Below are positions 15,958 to 23,815 of a stretch of 34,294 bases of DNA, one piece after another. Under the pieces are notes generated by a model, which saw only the letters and a program-made list of their open reading frames with translations, was not told where the DNA came from and searched no databases. The DNA comes from Planctomycetaceae bacterium. GTDB lineage: Bacteria > Planctomycetota > Planctomycetia > Pirellulales > Pirellulaceae. Made by a program: the position numbers and the translations under genes. Within the stretch, counting starts at the first letter, position 1; the number at the start of each line of letters is the position of its first letter. The stretch is taken from positions 1-34,294 of the forward strand of contig SKKK01000359.1 in NCBI GenBank assembly GCA_007121535.1, in the 5' to 3' direction.

Positions 15958-16113
15958 ATGGACAAACCACGTTCCACGGATTCGCTGCCCGCCGACTTGA
16001 ACGCCTTGCGCGAAGAATTGACGCATTTGCACGCCGAAGCCAGAACGACAGCCGCCCAGCGACGTGGCGAGGCCCCGAACGACCGGGGCGATACGGTCAT
16101 TCGGGGCAGGTAG
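15958..16113 (+). CDS. Small hypothetical protein (51 residues)
   Basis: A short open frame with ATG at 15958 and a GGAGA about 11 bases upstream. The predicted protein is hydrophilic, with a probable helix around DLNALREELTHLHAEA followed by a charged tail. I do not recognise it. It is convergent with the Gfo/Idh gene, whose stop is 18 bases away. Codon pattern and spacing make it plausible, but chance cannot be ruled out for so short a frame. Confidence 0.35.
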   Translation: MDKPRSTDSLPADLNALREELTHLHAEARTTAAQRRGEAPNDRGDTVIRGR

Positions 16114-16131
16114 CCATCGGCAACGTCAGCG

Positions 16132-17451
16132 TCAGGCGAACGGATCGTAGTCACCCGGGAAGATGATCGGGTACTGGCCGTGCTCGTCCGGCATGACGGG
16201 CGGGTCGGTCTCCATGGTGTAGTCCTCGATACCCGGCGCTTCGTCGACGCCCCTCTCCACGGCCTCGTCCCATCGGATGACCCGGCCGCTGTAAGTGGCC
16301 ATACGCCCCAGCACGGCGGTCATGCTGCTGGTCGCTCCGTAGTGCCCTTCGTTGTAAGGCGTGTCGTTGCGGATGGCTTCGACCAGCGTAAAGTGCTCCT
16401 GCTGCATCGGTCCGAACTTGAAGGGCAACCCGCCGTCAGTCGCATCTCCGCCAGCCGTCATCCCGCCTCGACCCTCCGTCCCAAAAGCGTGCTCGCCGAC
16501 GCGATTGAACGCGTTGCGGACGTGGCGGCATTGGCTGTACATCTTCGTCCCGTCGGGATAGGTGAATTCGACGAAGTGGTGATCGAAGATCTGGGTGCCA
16601 CCGGGATTGTCGCGACGGCGGACTTCACCACCGCCCATCCCGTTGGCTTCGACCGGATGAGCGCCTTTGGCCCAATTGCACACGTCCAGGTTGTGAATGT
16701 GTTGCTCGCAGATGTTGTCCCCGCTGAGCCAGACGAAATGGTACCAGTTGTTGACCTGCTTGCGCATCTCGGTCCAGCCTTCGCCCGGACCTCGCCACCA
16801 GATGCCGCCACCATTCCAGTAGGCTTGCAGCAGGATCAGATCACCGTACTTGCCTTCGTGGATCTCCTGGATGCCGCGGACGTACGACCGATCGTGACGC
16901 CGCTGTAGACCGACGCCCACCTTCAAACCCTTCTCGTCGGCCAACTTGTTGGTTTCCAACAGCATGCGGTATCCGGGGGCATCGATGCAGCACGGCTTTT
17001 CCATGAATACGTGCTTGCCAGCTTCGATCGCCGTCTTGTAGATCAACGGGCGAAATCCCGGGGCCGAACAATCGATGATCATGTCCACCCCGGACTCGAT
17101 GGCCTTCTTGTAGGCATCCAGTCCCCAAAACACTCGGTCGTCGGGCAGATCGACTCGATCCTTGAACTCGTCGTTGTCTCGCCAACGTCGAGCGGTTCCG
17201 GTGACGCGATCTTCCAAAGCATCAGCCACCGCGACCAGTTTGGTGTTGTCCGATGCCGTCAACGAGTCACGCACCGCGCCATTGCCGCGACCACCGCAAC
17301 CGATCAAGGCGACCTTCAGCATGTCGCTGCCATGGGCATGCGCCATGCGGGCCACGGTCATGTTCACACCGCCCGCGACGGAAACGCCTGCGATGGTCGC
17401 AGCCGAACCCTTCAGGAAACCTCGACGCGATTCGATCTGTCGATCACTCAT
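16132..17451 (-). CDS. Tat-exported Gfo/Idh/MocA oxidoreductase with canonical EKP
   Basis: A 439-residue NAD(P)-dependent oxidoreductase of the planctomycete periplasmic type. The ATG at 17451 follows AAGGAG by 9 bases. SRRGFLKGSAATIAGVSVAG is a textbook twin-arginine signal. The Rossmann motif is VALIGCGGRGNGAV, followed by VAVADALEDRV, then AGKHVFMEKPCCIDAPG with the family's EKP lysine. The substrate domain contains QRRHDRSYVRGIQEI, GPGEGWTEMRKQVNNWYHF and EQHIHNLDVCNWAKGAHP with the conserved histidines. The C-terminal segment NDTPYNEGHYGATSSMTAVL is typical of this exported subgroup. It lies 130 bases downstream of the GATase1-like gene on the same strand. The substrate is probably a sugar or inositol-type compound but cannot be read from sequence. 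Confidence 0.93.
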   Translation of the reverse strand: MSDRQIESRRGFLKGSAATIAGVSVAGGVNMTVARMAHAHGSDMLKVALIGCGGRGNGAVRDSLTASDNTKLVAVADALEDRVTGTARRWRDNDEFKDRVDLPDDRVFWGLDAYKKAIESGVDMIIDCSAPGFRPLIYKTAIEAGKHVFMEKPCCIDAPGYRMLLETNKLADEKGLKVGVGLQRRHDRSYVRGIQEIHEGKYGDLILLQAYWNGGGIWWRGPGEGWTEMRKQVNNWYHFVWLSGDNICEQHIHNLDVCNWAKGAHPVEANGMGGGEVRRRDNPGGTQIFDHHFVEFTYPDGTKMYSQCRHVRNAFNRVGEHAFGTEGRGGMTAGGDATDGGLPFKFGPMQQEHFTLVEAIRNDTPYNEGHYGATSSMTAVLGRMATYSGRVIRWDEAVERGVDEAPGIEDYTMETDPPVMPDEHGQYPIIFPGDYDPFA

Positions 17452-17581
17452 TACTCTTTGCTCCTTTATGGTGGGTTATCTGTGTCGGTCAATTTCAGCC
17501 AACAAGGTCCTATCATCGATGAATACCACTGTGCGTGTCAATCAGGCCAGACGCTGACCCGTCGAACTTTTTCGATGGCTT

Positions 17582-18931
17582 TTATTGACTGATGGAAACG
17601 AGGGAATTCGATTCCATGGTCCATTGGATGGCCCGTGCCACCAGCGGATCGTGCTGCCGGTGAGATTCCGGGTGGGGGCTGATGATCAGGATGCGGCCCT
17701 GACCCAGCGCGCGAGCCCCGATCGCCGCTTGGCCGACCATCTCGTCACGAGTATTGCCGCGGCTGTCTGTCGACGGGGTCTTGAACCGAGCCAAAACCAT
17801 GAATTCCGGGTCCCCGCCATCCGGCTGTTCCGAATCCAGGAAGATAGGACCGTTATTGTATCGGGTGGTCAACACTCGCTGGTCGGTTCCCAGCAGTTGT
17901 CGGCCTTCGTCGGTCAACTCGATCTCCAGCATGGCTCGGCCTCGAGCCCAAGGCTGACTGTGTATCAGAGGGATCGCGTGCAGATAATTTTCCAGGCCAC
18001 TGCCCGCGAAATAGGCGCCGGCACACACGCCCAGATAGCCACCGCCGGCCTCGATGAACTCGCGCAGCCGCTCGCGGCCCTCGGATTGCAAGCCATTGCC
18101 GATCCCACGACCGCTGCCACCGGGGAAGATACTGGTGGCCGCCACCGACAAAGCGCCCTCGCGAATGTCCTCGCCACAGACCCGGTAGATTCGCACCTGG
18201 CGCAATTGTTGAGCTGCAATGCGTTCCAGGTTGACCGGTCCACCGCCGCCGATCCCCTCGGCATCGTACAACGCGATCAATCGGTCGCAGCCGTCACGTA
18301 ACCGTTGCCAGCAAAAGGCGGCATCATCTGCCAGCAACTGGAGGTCCCGCAGCAAAGCGGTCACCAGCAACCGCGTATAGCGGATTTGGCGGGATGGCGG
18401 CGTACCCGAGGGATACGCGAAAAACGCGACGCCACAACTGGCCGATTGGTTCAGGGACTCGCGGTCGATCACCGCCACCGTTACCTCGGTTGGGATGATC
18501 CGAGCGGCCGTCTTCCGTAGCGGATCGACGTCCGCGGCCTGCACGTGGATCGTGGGTGCGGTGATCTTCTGCCCCGCGTCGTCATTTTGCACGATCCCCT
18601 GGTGCACCCAGATCCAATTCGGTCGCTCGTCGACCGGTAAGGAACGTTTCAGGAGTTCGCCCAATCGATCCTGCTCCAAAACCCGGTCGGCCTGGATGAC
18701 GGTCAGCGTTCCGCGTTGCAGCGGTAACGTCGCGACCTGACAAGCGATTCCGATCGACGCCTCGTGTGCGGCAACCGGAACAACCAACACAACGTGCGGT
18801 CCCTCCGGATCGGGCGCTCGATGCACGGTCACCGAGTTCCCAAGGAGTCCGTCCGTCCCTCGGAAGAAAACCATCAGGGACAACACCAGGACCCAGACGG
18901 TCCATCCGAATCGATTTTTCGAGACCATCAT
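17582..18931 (-). CDS. Exported BPL_N / class I glutamine-amidotransferase-like protein
   Basis: A 449-residue protein. The first ATG of the MM pair (18931) is 7 bases after AGGAG, so the longer frame to 19123 is rejected. RFGWTVWVLVLSLMVFF is a signal peptide or membrane anchor. The N-terminal half is uncharacterised, with HVVLVVPVAAHEASIGIACQ. The C-terminal half, from about residue 235, matches the biotin-protein-ligase N-terminal/GATase1-like fold: LIALYDAEGIGGGG, IFPGGSGRGIG, then GGYLGVCAGAYFAG with a nucleophile-elbow cysteine at about residue 301, and IISPHPESH near the end. Such domains occur in glutaminase-like proteins and in exported homologues of unknown activity. It probably forms a transcript with the following Gfo/Idh gene. 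Confidence 0.78.
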   Translation of the reverse strand: MMVSKNRFGWTVWVLVLSLMVFFRGTDGLLGNSVTVHRAPDPEGPHVVLVVPVAAHEASIGIACQVATLPLQRGTLTVIQADRVLEQDRLGELLKRSLPVDERPNWIWVHQGIVQNDDAGQKITAPTIHVQAADVDPLRKTAARIIPTEVTVAVIDRESLNQSASCGVAFFAYPSGTPPSRQIRYTRLLVTALLRDLQLLADDAAFCWQRLRDGCDRLIALYDAEGIGGGGPVNLERIAAQQLRQVRIYRVCGEDIREGALSVAATSIFPGGSGRGIGNGLQSEGRERLREFIEAGGGYLGVCAGAYFAGSGLENYLHAIPLIHSQPWARGRAMLEIELTDEGRQLLGTDQRVLTTRYNNGPIFLDSEQPDGGDPEFMVLARFKTPSTDSRGNTRDEMVGQAAIGARALGQGRILIISPHPESHRQHDPLVARAIQWTMESNSLVSISQ

Positions 18932-19378
18932 TCGCTTTCTCCTCTCTTTTTGCGGCCCCAGATAACCTGACCTAGGCCTGGCGGTCTTTGTCGTGCTCGC
19001 TCCGCGATGGGGCGAGGTTTGACAGGAAGCGGAGGCCGGCTCATGCTCCGAAGAAAACGGAATCCGGATTTTGGTTGACCGGCAACGACACTTTAAATCT
19101 TTCAAAATGTAGCGGATGTCCACCAGGGGAACAACCCACCTTCACCCGAACCCATCCGACAGCCGTGTTTCGACTTACGGCGGGGTGGCGCAACAGGCTG
19201 GCCGCTAGCGCACGGTATTGACGATCCGTAGCGGCCTCACCCGGTTCTGCCTGATCGACGTGATAATTCCACAGCCCCTTCTTTCCGCGCCGGTTTGCCG
19301 CTAGGCTGGTGGCGATCGTCTGCCGCGATTGTTGGCAGTTTGCGTTCGAATTTTCAAGACACGGGGGAAGAACAACTC
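18932..19378. other. Divergent spacer between the GATase1-like and PfpI genes
   Basis: About 450 bases without a gene, between two divergent starts, so it must hold the promoters of both. No clear -35/-10 pair stands out; TTGACC near 19075 has no well-spaced partner. The stretch contains the REP-like hairpin at 19200-19236 and a good ribosome-binding sequence, GGGGGAAG, just before the PfpI start. Confidence 0.5.
19200..19236. repeat. REP-like hairpin with GCTAGCG core
   Basis: GGCCGCTA...ACGG pairs with CCGTAGCGGCC, leaving a 4-base bulge (GCGC) in the left arm and a 10-base loop. The GCTAGCG at 19204-19210 recurs in the hairpin at 21764-21830, which suggests one dispersed family. It lies in the divergent spacer before the PfpI gene. 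Confidence 0.5.
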
Positions 19379-19942
19379 ATGGCGAAAGTACTGATCATCG
19401 TTGGGGACGCTAGTGAAACGGTCGACACGCTTTATCCGTACTACCGATTGATCGAAGGCGGTTTCCAGCCGGTCGTGGCGGGTCCCGAGGTTCACCGCTA
19501 TCAGATGGTGATGCATGAAGTGAAGCCCGGCTGGACGATCACCAAGGAGTGGGAAGGGTACACGATCCAATCCGACATCGCATTTCGCGACGTCAAGCCC
19601 GAGGAATACTTGGGCATCTTCTTTTCAGGGGGGCGAGCCCCCGAGTACATTCGCTACGATGAAGCGCTCGTCCGGCTGACGCGGCATTTCTTCGAGACGA
19701 ACAAGCCGATCGCCTGCGTGTGTCACGGCGTGGAAATTCCCGCCTATGCCGGCTGCGTCCAAGGGCGGCGAATGGCGACCGTTCCCAAGTGCCAGTTCGA
19801 TCTGGAGGTCTGCGGTGGGATCTTCGTGAACGAGGCCTGTGTGATCGACGGGAATCTGGTCAGTGGTCGGACGTATCACGACCACGGACATTACATCGGC
19901 CCCTGGATCGAAATGCTGAACAAAGCTCGCGAGGGGGTCTGA
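19379..19942 (+). CDS. DJ-1/PfpI family protein
   Basis: A 187-residue cytoplasmic protein of the DJ-1/PfpI superfamily, which includes intracellular peptidases, glyoxalase/deglycase-like enzymes and stress chaperones. The ATG at 19379 is 8 bases after GGGGGAAG. The N-terminus KVLIIVGDASETVDTLYPYY is the first strand-loop of the fold with the usual acidic residue; FFSGGRAPEYIR is the GG(R)APE motif; and IACVCHGVEIPAYAG carries the nucleophile-elbow cysteine at about residue 114 followed by histidine. GRTYHDHGHYIGPWIEMLNK closes the domain. The length is normal for the family. It is a single plus-strand gene. The precise activity cannot be read from sequence. Confidence 0.9.
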   Translation: MAKVLIIVGDASETVDTLYPYYRLIEGGFQPVVAGPEVHRYQMVMHEVKPGWTITKEWEGYTIQSDIAFRDVKPEEYLGIFFSGGRAPEYIRYDEALVRLTRHFFETNKPIACVCHGVEIPAYAGCVQGRRMATVPKCQFDLEVCGGIFVNEACVIDGNLVSGRTYHDHGHYIGPWIEMLNKAREGV

Positions 19943-20024
19943 AGCCGAAGCTTTGGCGATAGGCGACTTGGCATAGCTGGCGCTGTTGGATGGGACGGCA
20001 CAGCAGATGAGCAAAAAGAACAGG

Positions 20025-20073
20025 TTGCGACACCGCTGTGGACATGGTGGTCCATGAATAGAGGAAGGCTCAC
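20025..20073 (-). pseudogene. Stub of a DUF5615 (PIN-like) toxin gene
   Basis: Starting from a GTG at 20073 the frame reads SLPLFMDHHVHSGVA, which matches the N-terminal strand and MDHHV metal-site motif of DUF5615 PIN-like proteins. After about 15 residues the similarity ends, and the frame runs on as unrelated sequence into the 3' end of the PfpI gene. The GTG overlaps the stop of the DUF433 gene as GTGA, the translational coupling expected of an antitoxin-toxin pair. The rest of the toxin appears to have been deleted. The assignment rests on a short match. Confidence 0.55.
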
Positions 20074-20381
20074 GATCGGGCCTTCAGTGCTCTTAGTTTT
20101 CGCGCTATGGGCGAATCGCCGAGGCGCGTTTGCAACTCGTCAACGTTGCTCAAGCGATGCGCGATATCGCGGTCGAGTTCTTCGCGATGGTCGTAGTAGT
20201 ACGCCAACGCGCTGTGAATCTGGGCCAGCGTCAAATAGGAGTAGTGCCGCCGGATGTCGTCTGCGTCAAAGCCATACGCCAAGTGGTCGAGCACAACTTC
20301 TACGACCTTTGTGTTCGTACCGGTAAGCATCGGCACATTGTCCAGATCAACGGATATGTGAGGATAGTTTAGCGTAGCCAT
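20070..20381 (-). CDS. DUF433-family antitoxin-like protein
   Basis: A 103-residue protein of the DUF433 (VapB-like, helix-turn-helix) family, which usually acts as the DNA-binding antitoxin paired with a DUF5615 PIN-like toxin. Motifs: YPHISVDLDNVPMLTGTNTK, then VVEVVLDHLAYGFDADDIRR and YLTLAQIHSALAYYYDHREE, the helical core of the family. The tail DELQTRLGDSPIARKLRALK would bind the partner. The start is ATG at 20381, with only a weak ribosome-binding site. Its stop overlaps the GTG of the truncated toxin stub. With the toxin lost, this is probably an orphan antitoxin that may still repress its own promoter. Confidence 0.85.
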   Translation of the reverse strand: MATLNYPHISVDLDNVPMLTGTNTKVVEVVLDHLAYGFDADDIRRHYSYLTLAQIHSALAYYYDHREELDRDIAHRLSNVDELQTRLGDSPIARKLRALKARS

Positions 20382-20599
20382 ACCCTGATCTTACCCGATT
20401 TCTCGGAGTCAACAAGGCCGGGTGGGGCGAGCCGAAAACGCATAAAGCCGATTGGGACTGGCAGCATGCGTCTGCTCCTGTTGGTGTGTGTCGGGTGGCC
20501 AGAAGTCAAAAATCTGCAAAGTTCTCGTTTTCAGGACTGCGATTTGTGCGCTCGGCTGAAACCGATTTCTCGCGAGAGAGATATCCAAGAGGCATTCGA

Positions 20600-21694
20600 T
20601 CACGAGAATAGGCGGCCTTCGTCCAACATGGCCAGATAGTTGTCCAAGGGGATGTAGTTGGCGACGCTGTTCCCGGTCCCCAGGCAGTATCCGCCGCCCT
20701 CTTGGCAACGCTCGAGCGTTTCACGCGTGCGGCGGCGAACGGCTGAGGGGTCACTGCGGCACAGGAAGTCCACGTCGATGCCGCCCAGCACAGCGATGCG
20801 GTGCCCGTACTTCGCCTTGGTCTCGTGGACGGTCTTGATCGTGTCTTCGAACGAATGCAGGCCGTCGATGCCCACGTCGTCCAGCAGATCGTCCATGATT
20901 GCGTCCAGCTTGCCGCAGCTATGCAGCAGGTACAAGCGGCCCGCCCGATGGGAAGCATCCGCCATGGCCCGATGGCCGGGCAGCACGAACTGGCGCAGAT
21001 CTTTCGGGCCGATCAAGGTTCCGGAGCGAAACCCCATATCGTCCGAGCCCCAGATGACCTTGACCCGATCGAATTGCAGCATCTTTTGCACCACGACCTG
21101 GTACAAATCGATCAGCCGCTGGCTGATGGCGGCGACCAGATCGCGTTGGTCGTACAACGCAAAGCACAAGGTCTCGTATCCCATCAACCACGTCAGGTAC
21201 TCGGCGAAGTGAGCAAACCCGCGGCTGCCGATGATGCACATGTCGTCGGGCAGATTCGCTTGCAGCCACTCGAGTTGCCGGACCGTGATCTTCCGGGGGT
21301 CCGGCCAGGGATAGGCGTGGAATTCTTCCCAGTTGGTGATCGGCCCCCGGTGTTCGTTGACGAACGATCGGCCACCGGTGCGCGCCAGAGGAGCCGTGTC
21401 GTCAGCGGTCAATCGATCGATCTTGATCCCGACGTCGTCGACGCCCCACCGCACGTAGTCATAGCCCAGAAACCGCTGGAGGCGGATCTCGCGTTGCAGC
21501 AGGTAGTGTTCCCGGTCCGGCGATATATCCGCCAGCAGCCCATACCGATCGGCGATCGTCGCCTTGATCTCTTCGTCGATCAACAGCTCGATCGCATGCA
21601 CTCGCTGCGGTGTCCCTTCACGGCGCAAACACCGCAGCAATGCTTCCCCATCGGGATCGATCTTCACGGAAAATGGATGGGCTGCCTTTGGCAT
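20600..21694 (-). CDS. Uroporphyrinogen-decarboxylase-family protein, methyltransferase-like
   Basis: A 364-residue TIM-barrel protein of the UroD superfamily. It contains HAIELLIDEEIKATIADRYG at the N-terminus, YPWPDPRKITVRQLEWLQAN, KVIWGSDDMGFRSGTLIGPK, YLLHSCGKLDAIMDDLLDDV, and ERCQEGGGYCLGTGNSVANY. The histidine and cysteine of LHSCGK (about residue 257) together with the later cysteine of GGYCLG (about 337) match the zinc ligands of the corrinoid-dependent methyltransferases (MtaA type) rather than a haem-pathway decarboxylase, and the haem-specific arginine motif near the N-terminus is absent. I therefore read it as a methyl-transfer or sugar-catabolism family member. The start is ATG at 21694, without a clear ribosome-binding site; a GTG at 21718 is possible. 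It follows the MFS gene on the same strand. Confidence 0.83.
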   Translation of the reverse strand: MPKAAHPFSVKIDPDGEALLRCLRREGTPQRVHAIELLIDEEIKATIADRYGLLADISPDREHYLLQREIRLQRFLGYDYVRWGVDDVGIKIDRLTADDTAPLARTGGRSFVNEHRGPITNWEEFHAYPWPDPRKITVRQLEWLQANLPDDMCIIGSRGFAHFAEYLTWLMGYETLCFALYDQRDLVAAISQRLIDLYQVVVQKMLQFDRVKVIWGSDDMGFRSGTLIGPKDLRQFVLPGHRAMADASHRAGRLYLLHSCGKLDAIMDDLLDDVGIDGLHSFEDTIKTVHETKAKYGHRIAVLGGIDVDFLCRSDPSAVRRRTRETLERCQEGGGYCLGTGNSVANYIPLDNYLAMLDEGRLFS

Positions 21695-21763
21695 GGTTAG
21701 CTGAAAACTCGTCAACACCGTCGATCCGGGGATCGCCAGGGTAACAAAACTTGGTTTTCATGG

Positions 21764-21830
21764 GAGCGGCAGGCGCTGGCCGCAGTTCTTCCCGGTTGCT
21801 TCGGGACCGGTGGCTAGCGCCGTTCCGCTC
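21764..21830. repeat. REP-like hairpin between the MFS and UroD-family genes
   Basis: GAGCGGCAGGCGCTGGCC (21764-21781) pairs imperfectly with GGCTAGCGCCGTTCCGCTC (21812-21830), and a small CCCG/CGGG stem sits inside the loop. It fills most of the spacer between two same-strand genes. It shares GCTAGCG with the hairpin at 19200-19236. It may lower readthrough from the transporter gene into the UroD-family gene. Confidence 0.5.
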
Positions 21831-21849
21831 ACGTGTTCCCTACCGATCC

Positions 21850-23079
21850 TCAACGCGCCGGCAGGTGTCCCTGGAACAGGACGATCAGCGCCAGAACGCT
21901 GACAACCATAATCCACATCGGCACGCTCCACAGCGGCTTCCATTGCAGACGCCCTTCCACCGTGTTTCGATCGAAGACGATCCCGGCCAACTGCGTCCCC
22001 AGGAACAGACCGATCCCGGTCGTTGCCGTGAAGATCAAGGCCTGGACCGATCCACCGATCTCTACCGGGGCGAATTGGCCTGCGAAAATCTGCCCGGCGA
22101 TCAGGAACGTAACATAGGCGATCCCGTGCAGCGCCTGGGCGATGATCACCAGGATCGGCTTCGGTGAATAGACGTAAAAGACGTACAGCAGCAACCAACA
22201 CGCCGCTCCGACCACCAGCGTCCATTTGAAACCGATGGCGTCGGTCAACGGGCCTAGTGCGAAGAGAGTCGCGATGGCTTGAGCCGCTTGGGCGATTCCC
22301 ATCAATCCGGACACATTACTTCCGGAAATTCCGATGTCCTGCATAAAGGGACCGGTGCCCATGAAGTAAAACTGCATCATCCCGGCAATCACCATGGACA
22401 GGACGACAAAGACCAGGAAGTCAAAGTTCTGTAACAGCGCAAGGGCCTTGAAGATGGGCATCTCGGTGAAGGCGGTGCTCTGATCGGCGACCGCCGGCGC
22501 TGGTGGTGTGGCTGGCAACATCAGGCAGACTACGAACATCGCGACCGACAGGATGGCGGCCAGCACGAATCCGTCCGGCCCGCCGCCGCCAATCTTCGTC
22601 ATCTGCCGCCAACCCGTCAGGAAATAGCCGACCAAGGCCCAACCGATCGGGGCCATGATGAAGATCTTTCCTGACTCGACCGGAATCGCCTCGGGCGCGA
22701 CGACTCTGCCCAATTGGTAGAACATCAGCGAATTGACCAACGGCAATGCTGCCGCATAACAGCAGGCGTACAGCAGCATCGTGATGAACATCGGCAGAAA
22801 ACGCTCTTGTTTGGCTGCAATGAACAGCAAGATGGCTCCCAATAGATGAGCAGCGGCCAGAACCCACTCGGTGTTGAAGTACCGGTCGGCGATCTGTCCG
22901 GCGACCATCGGTGCGAAAATGCAAGCCAGCGGCACCGTCGCGAAAATCCACCCGGTCTGCTTTCCGGTCATCTTCAAAGGTCCCAGCAAGCGGGGGGCCA
23001 GAACCGGCATCCAAGCGCCCCAAATCGCAAACTGCAGGAACATCATCGCGCTCAACTGCAAATACAATGTCCAACTCAC
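21850..23079 (-). CDS. MFS transporter, nucleoside:H+ symporter type
   Basis: A 409-residue inner-membrane transporter with about 12 hydrophobic helices. The opening WTLYLQLSAMMFLQFAIWGA is characteristic of the nucleoside:H+ symporter family (NupG/XapB-like); further segments include GWIFATVPLACIFAPMVAGQ, a loop with DRYFNTE, and a second half starting near LQNFDFLVFVVLSMVIAGMM. The start is GTG at 23079, 9 bases after AAGGAG; no ATG fits. In planctomycetes this subfamily is widespread and not always nucleoside-specific, so the substrate may be a sugar or nucleoside-like solute. It lies upstream of the UroD-family gene in the same direction, with a REP-like hairpin in the 155-base spacer. 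Confidence 0.9.
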   Translation of the reverse strand: MSWTLYLQLSAMMFLQFAIWGAWMPVLAPRLLGPLKMTGKQTGWIFATVPLACIFAPMVAGQIADRYFNTEWVLAAAHLLGAILLFIAAKQERFLPMFITMLLYACCYAAALPLVNSLMFYQLGRVVAPEAIPVESGKIFIMAPIGWALVGYFLTGWRQMTKIGGGGPDGFVLAAILSVAMFVVCLMLPATPPAPAVADQSTAFTEMPIFKALALLQNFDFLVFVVLSMVIAGMMQFYFMGTGPFMQDIGISGSNVSGLMGIAQAAQAIATLFALGPLTDAIGFKWTLVVGAACWLLLYVFYVYSPKPILVIIAQALHGIAYVTFLIAGQIFAGQFAPVEIGGSVQALIFTATTGIGLFLGTQLAGIVFDRNTVEGRLQWKPLWSVPMWIMVVSVLALIVLFQGHLPAR

Positions 23080-23529
23080 GGTACCGATCTCCTTGAAAAA
23101 AAGCTGGAAACAATTCCGCGATCCTGCGGGCGGACTCCCTGCGAAGCTCGAACCGTACGTTCAACCGCGTGGGATGTCAAGTAGCCAAGCGAACGTGTTC
23201 CTGGTCCTCGCCGTTGGCAATCGGCCGGTATGCAGGGGCTTCTGCCGCATAGCGGGTACTCGCCTCAGGGCGTCAATAATGGGGCGCAAAGCAGCCGTCA
23301 CAAAACCAAGCTCTGGCGGAAAAAGGGTCAGCCCCTTTGGAGGGCATGCAGAAAAACAGGAAAAATGTTGTGTTTGGAGAGAGTCAGACCTGGCGTGTGC
23401 AATTTGTTCGATTTTCGCCAAGTTTTCGATCTTCAGGCGTCCGCATTTTCGTGCCGCTATAAAAGTCGCCGCCCCGATTGCTGAAATGGACCACCCCCGT
23501 AAATGGCATTGCGAGAAGCCTCAGGTTTG

Positions 23530-23559
23530 CTGGCCAACTGCAATCCTGGCCAACTGCAA
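23530..23559 (+). repeat. 14-base direct repeat, 16-base period
   Basis: CTGGCCAACTGCAA occurs at 23530-23543 and again at 23546-23559 with two bases between. Two units only, in non-coding sequence. Confidence 0.6.
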
Positions 23560-23580
23560 GGTCGGTTGGGAGCCCACTTT

Positions 23581-23617
23581 GGCCAGTGAACCTAACGAAC
23601 TCGCCGCCAAGCGGCGA
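23581..23617. repeat. Copy 2 of the 31-base motif, with hairpin
   Basis: The first 31 bases match 15541-15571 at 26 positions. Here the motif runs into a perfect 7-base-pair hairpin, TCGCCGC-CAA-GCGGCGA (23601-23617), absent from copy 1. It lies about 200 bases beyond the stop of the giant gene. Confidence 0.5.
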
Positions 23618-23815
23618 AGATTCGGGTAGGCAAGAGAAAACAGGGGGAGAAGAAGCCCGTTCGTGGTCCGACAAGACGTGGAAGCGGAAGGCTTGCCGGA
23701 GGCCCCAAGTCAGCGAAAAACAGCGTCAATTCAGAGAGGTTGAACCCGCCCCGCACCCGGTTGGCATCCGAGCCGGACGGAAAACAGAAGCCAGACGGTC
23801 ACCATCACAGCCCCC

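Larger units (their letters stand above)
23080..23815. other. Spacer between the MFS gene and the giant gene
   Basis: About 735 bases without a gene. Open frames here are short or overlap, and none shows a family motif. It holds the ribosome-binding site of the MFS gene, a 14-base direct repeat (23530-23559), and the second copy of the 31-base motif, next to a 7-base-pair hairpin (23581-23617). The 3' end of the giant gene enters from the right. Confidence 0.55.

Noticed and set aside
22871-23629. 252-residue plus-strand frame across the MFS start and spacer
   Set aside because: The first part is antisense to the MFS gene; the remainder has no motif and no start context.
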